Positions 56,701-61,423 of a stretch of 61,423 bases of DNA are shown piece after piece. The notes under the pieces are model-generated. The model was not told where the DNA came from. It ran no database searches and worked only from the letters and a program-made list of their open reading frames with translations. The position numbers and the translations under genes were made by a program. Every line of letters begins with the position of its first letter. Position 1 is the stretch's first letter. The stretch covers positions 1 to 61,423 of the forward strand of contig JAPLUI010000309.1 of NCBI GenBank assembly GCA_026397725.1, in the 5' to 3' direction. The DNA comes from Verrucomicrobiota bacterium. Its GTDB lineage: Bacteria > Verrucomicrobiota > Verrucomicrobiia > Verrucomicrobiales > Akkermansiaceae.

Positions 56701-58391
56701 TTTACCTGAAGGTCTATAAGACTCCCAATGGCGGCACGGAAGTCCTCGACTCCACCACCACCATGAACCAACCCTTTGCGGGCGGGGCTTATGCCTTGAG
56801 CGCGAAAATCGACGCCGGCCTGGCCACTTGCCGGGTGGAATTCGGCACGACCACCGGCGGGGCCGATACGCTCGTTGACAACACCGTGACCAACCTGGTC
56901 TGCGGCGATGCCTATATCATCGAAGGGCAGTCGAATGCCGAAGCCACCGCACCGGGCACGGACGTCACGGGCTATAGCAGCCCGTGGATCCGCACCTATG
57001 TCGGCGGCTGGGGCAATGCGGTCCGGCAGGGAACCAACTGGATCGGCTATTGGGGGATGGATCTGGCGATCGAGCTGCTCGCGGATTACAATGTGCCCAT
57101 CTGCATCATCAACGGCGCGGTCGGCGGCACCCGCATCGACCAGCACCAACCGAATCCGGCGAACCACACCGTGGGAGGAGGAGGCTTGTATTCGATCTAC
57201 GCCAACCTGTACAACCGGGTGGTGGCGGCCAAGCTGACGCACGGCATCCGCGCCGTGTTGTGGCACCAGGGCGAGCAGGACCAAGGATCGCAGGGACCGT
57301 TCAATGGCGACTACGATTACAAGTTCTATCAGCAATACTTCGTGGACATGTCCGCCGCCTGGAAACAGGACTACCCCAACATCCGCAACTATTATGTTTT
57401 CCAGATCTGGCCGTATGCTTGCGGTGATACTTCCAGGAACGATCAACTGCGGGAAGCGCAACGAACCCTGCCATATCTGTTTTCCAACATGCTGATCATG
57501 AGCACGCTGGGCATCGTGCCCGGATCGAGCTGCCATTATGAGCCCGCCGGCTATCAGAAATTCTCCGACCTGATCAGCCTGCTGGTGGAACAAGATATCT
57601 ATGGTTACATGCCTGGCGCGGTGTTCACGGCGCCGGATTTGAAGAAAGCATACTTCACGACCGAAGCGCAAAACGAAATCGCCTTGGAATTCGCCCAAAC
57701 CATGGCCCCATGGATCGATGCCACGAAGGGCTTGTTCTACCTCGATGGCGTGCCTAACAAGGTGGCCTCGGGCAGCGCCTCGGGCAAGGTGATCAAACTC
57801 CAATTGAACGCCCCATCCACCGCCAACACCCTCACCTATTTGCAGGGCACCGAATGGGCGGCGGCGGGCAGCATTCAGGCAACCCTGCTCCATGGCGCCA
57901 ATGGCATCGCCGCGCTCACCTTCGCCGATGTTCCCATCAGCACCTCCACGACCGTTTCCTATGGGTCGTGGATCGGCACCAAGAGCCTCAGCGGTGCCGC
58001 CGCCGCCGGCGATGCCGACCCGGATCATGACGGGGTCCAAAACGCCCTCGAGTATGTGCTTGGCGGCGAACCGAACCCGGCTGCGGCGGGCTCCAACTCG
58101 GCCGCCCTGCTGCCGCATCCCACGCATAACACCGAGGGCGATCTGGTCTTCACGTTCCGGCGTAAGATCGCTTCGGTGGGCGGCGTAAGCCTTGCCTTCA
58201 AATGGTCCACTGACCTGACGTTTCCGACGCTCAACACCGTGCCGATCGGCGCGGCGGGTTCCACGTCCGACGGCATCAATGTCGCCATCACGAGCTACGA
58301 TGCCGCCACCGACACGATCATCGTCACGGTGCCGGCGGCCAAGGCCACGGGCGGCAAGCTGTTCGGCCGGCTCCACGCGACGGTGCCGTGA
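53760..58391 (+). CDS. Secreted modular esterase: three A and three B modules plus SGNH/sialate-O-acetylesterase-like domain
   Basis: The product is 1543 residues; an in-frame ATG at 53796 is an alternative start nearer the signal peptide ('LLAATAWLAVAALWPASADA'). Three A+B pairs (about 53928-56275) match those of the protein at 50908. A PKD-like region follows ('AAWDGRQTITVQSTI', 'YHWSVAGVAVTKQITPG'), then the esterase with its GQSN block (serine about 1058), 'GAVGGTRIDQHQPN', 'LWHQGEQDQGS' and 'CHYEPAGYQKFSD'. The C-terminus has 'DADPDHDGVQNALEYVLGG' and a beta domain. From the PKD-like region through the esterase it is closely related to residues ~985-1500 of the 2467-residue protein. It is probably an extracellular carbohydrate deacetylase with multivalent binding. 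Confidence 0.85.
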   Translation: MTIPKITKQHNSMNRFVRCPKTRLLSPGSLLAATAWLAVAALWPASADALTVNVNLDSNTSRTDLVGPAGGSGQTWNQKSSKSASGLLDSAGGSTGIGYTFDIGSDPGTWATTGLSMLRGASYTEANQTTTLAITGLNPAKTYDLYLASYGTYNNGNWTARFSTTNTTPTSSPQIVTQSGNGSAWQLGENYASFISMVPDATGKITVTRISLTGYCWFNGFQLVETLPGAAMLTFGLPGNPAVITGTNITWTVPNGTNVSNLAPTFTLLPGATCVPVSGTPRDFTSPQTYTVTSSDSVNTNTYTVTVVVAPPLQVNVNLDGGTRTGLGGPAGGSGQTWNQLNTASANGLLDYAGNISTLGFTLSNPGYFGSWGGPSLSLLTGAYFLGGPTSFKLVLTGLNPVKTYDLYLPSYSAYGDGMWNMSFTTSNTTPTASPQMVVGSGNGSTWVEGDNYAHFSSVVPDATGQITVSMSGMGAYEFLNGFQILQTGAVPPQADILTFGLPGNPASINGTQITLTVPYGTDVTQLAPTFTLSPGATCNPVSGTPRNFSTPQIYTVTFADPLITKTYTVTVDVLDLPNQSVNVNLDGSTSRTGLVGPTGGSGKTWNQFNTPSAGNLLNVDNVQTTVGFTLGAGYFGSWGTPGLSLLDGAYYLGGSTPSSLVITGLAPSRKYDLYLASYSAYGNGLWNMSFSTSNPTSTTSPQTVNSTAANGSNWVQGANYARFTNMTPDATGKITVSMSGTGAYEFFNGFQLVDITPQAIIKTFTFPTYGAATILGTSIIITVPYGTNLTALAPTYTLSDGASCVPASGSSQNFTSPVHYGVTASDSTTKNHTVTVNTRPIADPEFTLTAPAAWDGRQTITVQSTITNQALLEATGGTHVNYHWSVAGVAVTKQITPGTLTLTRSQGSGPMTVTLTMDNGGFAISHSVTVNVQQPANDAWVQRTPDANEKPVTGQFFARDDTGKGTICYNGTVSGTPDSVYLKVYKTPNGGTEVLDSTTTMNQPFAGGAYALSAKIDAGLATCRVEFGTTTGGADTLVDNTVTNLVCGDAYIIEGQSNAEATAPGTDVTGYSSPWIRTYVGGWGNAVRQGTNWIGYWGMDLAIELLADYNVPICIINGAVGGTRIDQHQPNPANHTVGGGGLYSIYANLYNRVVAAKLTHGIRAVLWHQGEQDQGSQGPFNGDYDYKFYQQYFVDMSAAWKQDYPNIRNYYVFQIWPYACGDTSRNDQLREAQRTLPYLFSNMLIMSTLGIVPGSSCHYEPAGYQKFSDLISLLVEQDIYGYMPGAVFTAPDLKKAYFTTEAQNEIALEFAQTMAPWIDATKGLFYLDGVPNKVASGSASGKVIKLQLNAPSTANTLTYLQGTEWAAAGSIQATLLHGANGIAALTFADVPISTSTTVSYGSWIGTKSLSGAAAAGDADPDHDGVQNALEYVLGGEPNPAAAGSNSAALLPHPTHNTEGDLVFTFRRKIASVGGVSLAFKWSTDLTFPTLNTVPIGAAGSTSDGINVAITSYDAATDTIIVTVPAAKATGGKLFGRLHATVP

Positions 58392-58770
58392 AACACCAAG
58401 AAAGGAACCAAAGGTAATGATTTGTGATATATGGGAACAACCAATCGTAGTGATGCTTGCCATGTTGTTGGTGCTGGCCGCATCCGATCCGTCTTCAGGG
58501 AAGAGTCTGACCGTGAAGGGGGGCGTTATCTAACGTTGAACATGGTGATCCGCGTCAGACAGATCGAGGTGGCGCGCAACTTGAACGAAGGTGACGACTG
58601 AGCGGTCGTTCATCCGCCCGCAACCTAAGGGAAGCAAACAAGCAACACCGCACCTATCGAAATCCGCGCCGCCCGGCTCGGCAATATATCCGGCATCATC
58701 GGCGTGACCACCCCCTTCACGCGGAAAACACCCCATATCTAACATGCAACCATCCCATCAACCCACCATC
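58392..58770. other. Intergenic stretch without a recognised gene
   Basis: Short frames occur on both strands but none has a start, domain or composition that I trust. The sequence leads into the truncated lyase-like gene at 58771. Confidence 0.4.
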
Positions 58771-59079
58771 ATGAAACGCATCCATATCACCGCCCTGGTG
58801 TTTCTAACATCCATTGCGGCTCACGCCGCGGATGATTCCAGTATCCTCTGGCAGATCGGCAAGCCCGACCGCAACAACGCCGAGTTCGCGCTCGCTCCCG
58901 ACGGCTTTTCCAAGTTCCAGCAGGACGCCGTGTTCGTGGTCGGCGCGTCCGACCTGAAGCGCGACTGGCCCTACGTGCAGCCCGGCCCCGAGGATGCGTG
59001 GGCCGGCGGTCGCCCGCATGACTTCAGCATCCTGTTCGGATTGCAGACAGCTCCACCTGCGGGCGATCGCGCCGAATGA
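58771..59079 (+). pseudogene. N-terminal fragment of a secreted polysaccharide lyase-like protein
   Basis: After a signal peptide ('HITALVFLTSIAAHA') the frame reads 'ILWQIGKPDRNNAEFALAP', then 'FVVGASDLKRDWPYVQPGPE' and 'HDFSILFGLQTAPP'. This matches the opening beta domain of rhamnogalacturonan-lyase-type (PL4 domain III-like) proteins common in this phylum. It stops at 59079 after a frame change; the real protein would be many hundred residues longer. Neighbouring frames around 59070-59190 ('RAIAPNDFDRIGTILRDW') are further scraps. Confidence 0.6.
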
Positions 59080-59199
59080 TTTCGACCGCATCGGCACCAT
59101 CCTGCGCGATTGGGAGAACCAGCCGTTTTCCGCAGGTGCGCGGCGATTGGACGCCCTACTGGGAAGACGGCGCCGGATCCTCCGCGCATGAAACCGCCA

Positions 59200-59498
59200 T
59201 GAAGACCAACGACCATTCCAAACTGCCGAAAATCTCCACCGCTGGCGGCAAGATGGTCTTCACCTTCACAGGGGACCAAACGTCCATCGACGGCACCACC
59301 ACCGTGGTGATCGATGTGGGCACCACCCTGAATGCCTGACCGGACGTTTACCCCGTTCCCGATGGGGCCGTTGCCAACAATCCCGGCGTGACCGTCGTCA
59401 AGGATATCTCGGATGGTTTCGACACCGTCACCCTCACCCAGCAGCAAACTCCGAATCCGACCAAATCCGCCCGCCTCAAAGTCGTCGTGACACCGTAA
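59200..59498 (+). pseudogene. C-terminal fragment of a secreted beta protein with an internal stop
   Basis: One frame runs 'ISTAGGKMVFTFTGDQTSID', then 'TTVVIDVGTTLNA', a TGA at 59337-59339, and continues without a frame change as 'PDVYPVPDGAVANNPGVTVV' to 'SARLKVVVTP' and a stop at 59498. The TGA probably replaces a TGG tryptophan codon. It resembles the C-terminal beta domains of other secreted proteins here. No start is present. Confidence 0.55.
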
Positions 59499-59524
59499 TG
59501 CCGGTGCTTCGGTTTGATGGTCCC

Positions 59525-60331
59525 TCACGGCGCATGGCCGACCGATCCACCGGGCACGAATTCGGTCTGGAGGAATTTCATGACCGTGGTGGGCGGTGGG
59601 GCTTGGAGATGGGCGCGGATCATGCGGGCCATCGCGAGGGCCAGGGAGCGATGGGGGGTGGAGTAGTGGCTGATGGCGGGCCGAAAGCAACTCAGCATGG
59701 GATCGGAGCCGATGGTGATGGGGCTGATGTCGCCGGGGACCCGGAGGCCGAGTTCCAAGAGGGTGGAGAACAGGACCACCAGGCCTTCCAGCCCGTTGAC
59801 GATCCAAGCGGTGGGGCGATCGGTGCGTTGTCCCAGCGCATGTGGGCAATGCCCGGATGGTGCCAGTCCAGCGCGGCATCGCAGTCGGAGGAAACCAGCG
59901 AGACTTGTTCCGGGACGTGGCTGCGGCGGCGGGCGAGAAACTCCGCTGCGGCAAAAAACGGGGGGACTCGTTGATGATCAGCGCGGTGGGTGGCGAATGA
60001 CGAAACAGGGTGACGTATGGGGACTGTCCGTGAGACGCGGTTCGTGGCGCAGGATGGCCATGCGCAGTGGCCGCCGGAAGGCCCCGGACCCGCTGCCAAC
60101 GGCAAAGCCGCGGCTGCGGCCCAGCCCGCGCCCGCTGAGTACCCCCTCGGCTTCCAGAAGCTGCAGCGCGCGCCGGACCGTGTACCGCGCGACATCCAAC
60201 TCCTCCGCCATCCGCGGCACGCCCGGCAAGCGATCACTCCACCTTCCCTCGTGGATGCCCACGCGCAGGTGCTCGGCGACCGGTGCGGGCAGCGCAAGTC
60301 GTGGGATCGGGAGCATGGCCGGCAAACCCAT
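59525..60331 (-). pseudogene. GntR-HTH/LacI-type regulator, deleted and frameshifted (copy 2)
   Basis: This is a second copy of the regulator at 49387. The GntR helix region ('GRWSDRLPGVPRMAEELDVA', 'RRALQLLEAEGVLSGRGLG') is intact but diverged. After 'PRLTDSPHTS' a deletion jumps to 'FVIRHPPR' and then to the sensor-domain end, where 'VPEQVSLVSSDCDAALDWHH' and 'RPTAWIVNGLEGLVVLFST' lie in different frames. About 400 bp of the sensor domain are missing relative to copy 1. The last ~300 bases are nearly identical to copy 1. Confidence 0.75.
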
Positions 60332-60354
60332 TCGTTGTTAGGGCAAGCTGCCCA

Positions 60355-60522
60355 GAAGAAAATAACAACTATGGCGCTTCGGCGTATCTGGGCACGGATG
60401 GTGGTCCGAATTATCTAACTATTATCCGAGGAAGCTTCGCGTCCAGCCCCCAGAGTGTTCAAGGCGATGGCGCGTGGCATCACCTGGCCATGACCTGGGA
60501 TGGCACGGATCAAAACTTAGTT
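60355..60522 (+). pseudogene. LamG/concanavalin-like domain fragment
   Basis: The frame reads 'NNYGASAYLGTDGGPNYLTI' and 'GDGAWHHLAMTWDGTDQNLV', a classic LamG core. It has neither a start nor the C-terminal half; it collides with the minus-strand gene ending at 60517. It is debris of a deleted secreted protein. Confidence 0.6.
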
Positions 60523-60987
60523 TGTCGTGTACCTCGGCTTCGGTTCCAGGGGGGACATCGGGCCGGCATTTTTCATGGTGGCGATTTCCGCCTCATAGCC
60601 GCAGACCAATTCGTTGGGATCCTTGCTGAGGCAGGCGTCGCCGAACGAGATGTTCTTCCATTGCCCGATGACCTCCGTATCCATATCCGGTATCGCGTCG
60701 GCCGGCTTGCCGGTGGCGGCGTCGATCCAGCAGGCCTGGTCCACCGTCAAGAGCTTTGGTCCCTGTCTGCGTTCACTCTTGCCCGGATACGCCCAGATCA
60801 ACAGGCGGGCCTGCGGCCACTTTTCCTTGAGGAAATACTCATCGCCGGCCAGATTGGGCCAGACCTCTTTGTTGGCAAACTGCGGGTTGCCCGCAGTGGG
60901 CTTCGAGGTGATCTCCTTCAGGTCGAGTGCCCCGGCCGGCGATGCGCAACCAAGGATTGCGACCATTACATACAATGCTATTTTCAT
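60517..60987 (-). CDS. Exported protein, probably truncated
   Basis: This 156-residue frame has a convincing signal peptide ('IALYVMVAILGCASPAGA', with a cysteine that could be a lipobox) and then 'LKEKWPQARLLIWAYPGKS', 'VDQACWIDAATGKPADAIPD' and 'MDTEVIGQWKNISFGDACLS'. It looks like the first part of a longer secreted PVC protein in which a tryptophan-rich opening precedes a large beta domain. The frame ends exactly where LamG debris begins. I do not recognise a function. Confidence 0.5.
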   Translation of the reverse strand: MKIALYVMVAILGCASPAGALDLKEITSKPTAGNPQFANKEVWPNLAGDEYFLKEKWPQARLLIWAYPGKSERRQGPKLLTVDQACWIDAATGKPADAIPDMDTEVIGQWKNISFGDACLSKDPNELVCGYEAEIATMKNAGPMSPLEPKPRYTTN

Positions 60988-61044
60988 GTTTCTTATTCCA
61001 ATCGGTTCATTTTCACATTCGTCAACCTAGAAAGAACAATGGAA

Positions 61045-61180
61045 ACCACGGATTTCACGGATTCCACGGATAATGAAAGAGTTATGCATTTCATGGAATT
61101 CACCATTTGGGTGAGCCTGAGACTTGATAGATCAGGACCATCTTATCCGTGTAATCCTCTTCAATCCGTGAAATCCGGTG
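61045..61180 (-). repeat. 137-bp hairpin-ended dispersed element, copy 2
   Basis: Read on the minus strand this begins 'ggatttcacggattgaagag' and ends 'ccgtgaaatccgtggt', matching the element at 17211-17347 along its whole length, including 'ttgatctatcaaRtctcag'-type interior. The orientation is opposite to copy 1. The frame that crosses it is repeat translation. Confidence 0.85.
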
Positions 61181-61423
61181 CGCCAGGCCAAGACTGGCTT
61201 CTCTATTGATCTGAAATGTGATCAACATGTCAAATAAGTGTCCAACATGTAGCCAATCCGGCGCTGAAAGGAGCAATCCCCATGGCGAAGCCCGGTGCGG
61301 CGAACCTGCGAGCCGTAATGCAAGTGAACTCGATTCGGCCTCGTTACACAAAGTGGGAGCGGCCAATCTTCCGGATTGGACGAAGCCTGCCATCGTCGGT
61401 GAAGCGGCACTTGAATGCAGCCG
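61181..61423. other. Terminal stretch, unidentified
   Basis: A minus-strand frame runs from about 61393 through this segment into the hairpin element ('WLHVGHLFDMLITFQINREA'), but it has no recognisable domain and runs off into repeat sequence. It may belong to a larger dispersed repeat or mobile element continuing past the window. Confidence 0.25.

Noticed and set aside
56466..58463. 665-codon minus-strand frame opposite the modular esterase.
   Set aside because: It has histidine/arginine/glycine-rich shadow composition, no start context and no domain; the plus strand carries clear esterase motifs.
60283..61209. 308-codon plus-strand frame at the end of the window.
   Set aside because: Only its LamG-like part (60355-60522) is protein-like; the remainder is antisense to an exported protein gene and translation of a repeat.
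1..61423. The pentamer CTAAC/GTTAG catches the eye repeatedly across genes and gaps.
   Set aside because: A rough tally by eye (about 65) is not above what base composition alone predicts for both strands of a 61-kb GC-rich window, so I do not treat it as a signal.

Overview
The window looks like a chromosomal segment of a GC-rich member of the Verrucomicrobiota (PVC group). This is inferred from gene content, not from a marker gene. It holds an HzsA-related cytochrome/TolB-like protein, a PEP-CTERM-type CHRD protein, very large secreted proteins (autotransporter-type strand repeat, DUF2341, LamG, YDG/MBG, DUF5018-like and TSP3-like modules), a long FtsH, and intergenic hairpin repeats built on the phrases 'accgctgattacgcggat' and 'ccacggatttcacggatt'. 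No rRNA, tRNA or CRISPR array was seen.

Layout. 0.5-4.9 kb (minus): a tight three-gene operon for a methylated onium compound, with an MttB-superfamily methyltransferase, a BCCT transporter and a trans-sulfuration-type PLP enzyme. 4.9-6.2 kb: gene debris. 6.2-20.3 kb (plus): a type I-like BREX phage-defence locus in order brxA-brxB-brxC-pglX-pglZ-brxL. Its front is intact and its back is broken. pglX is split into a methyltransferase half and a specificity half by a GxxExxY gene bracketed by hairpin repeats plus a Fic gene. A RES/MbcA-like toxin-antitoxin pair sits between pglX and pglZ. pglZ lacks its phosphatase core, and brxL is cut to about 75 recognisable residues.

20.5-26.3 kb: HzsA-related secreted protein, a Sel1-repeat protein with a CGCGF-type N-terminal domain, Maf, and a small exported protein. 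26.3-33.7 kb: a 2467-residue secreted multidomain protein with a SGNH/sialate-O-acetylesterase-like domain. 33.9-38.2 kb: a four-gene module of response regulator, amicyanin-like cupredoxin, sensor kinase and porin-like protein, with GTGA/ATGA overlaps between the last three. 38.4-49.0 kb: a VCBS-repeat protein, CHRD/PEP-CTERM protein, OPT transporter with a large soluble insert, KH-domain protein with three WDF repeats, PQQ-type propeller protein and FtsH.

49.4-61.4 kb: two degenerate copies of a GntR-HTH/LacI-type regulator that share a frameshift. They flank two secreted proteins (903 and 1543 residues) made of alternating copies of one galactose-binding-like module and a DUF5018-like module. 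The larger carries a second copy of the esterase domain. The segment ends in fragments of polysaccharide-active and LamG proteins and a second copy of the 17.2-kb hairpin element.

How the parts fit: the BREX genes look like a defence island being eroded and colonised by selfish or toxin modules. The secreted proteins and porin suggest a polymer-degrading lifestyle. The betaine/DMSP-type operon suggests use of methylated osmolytes.
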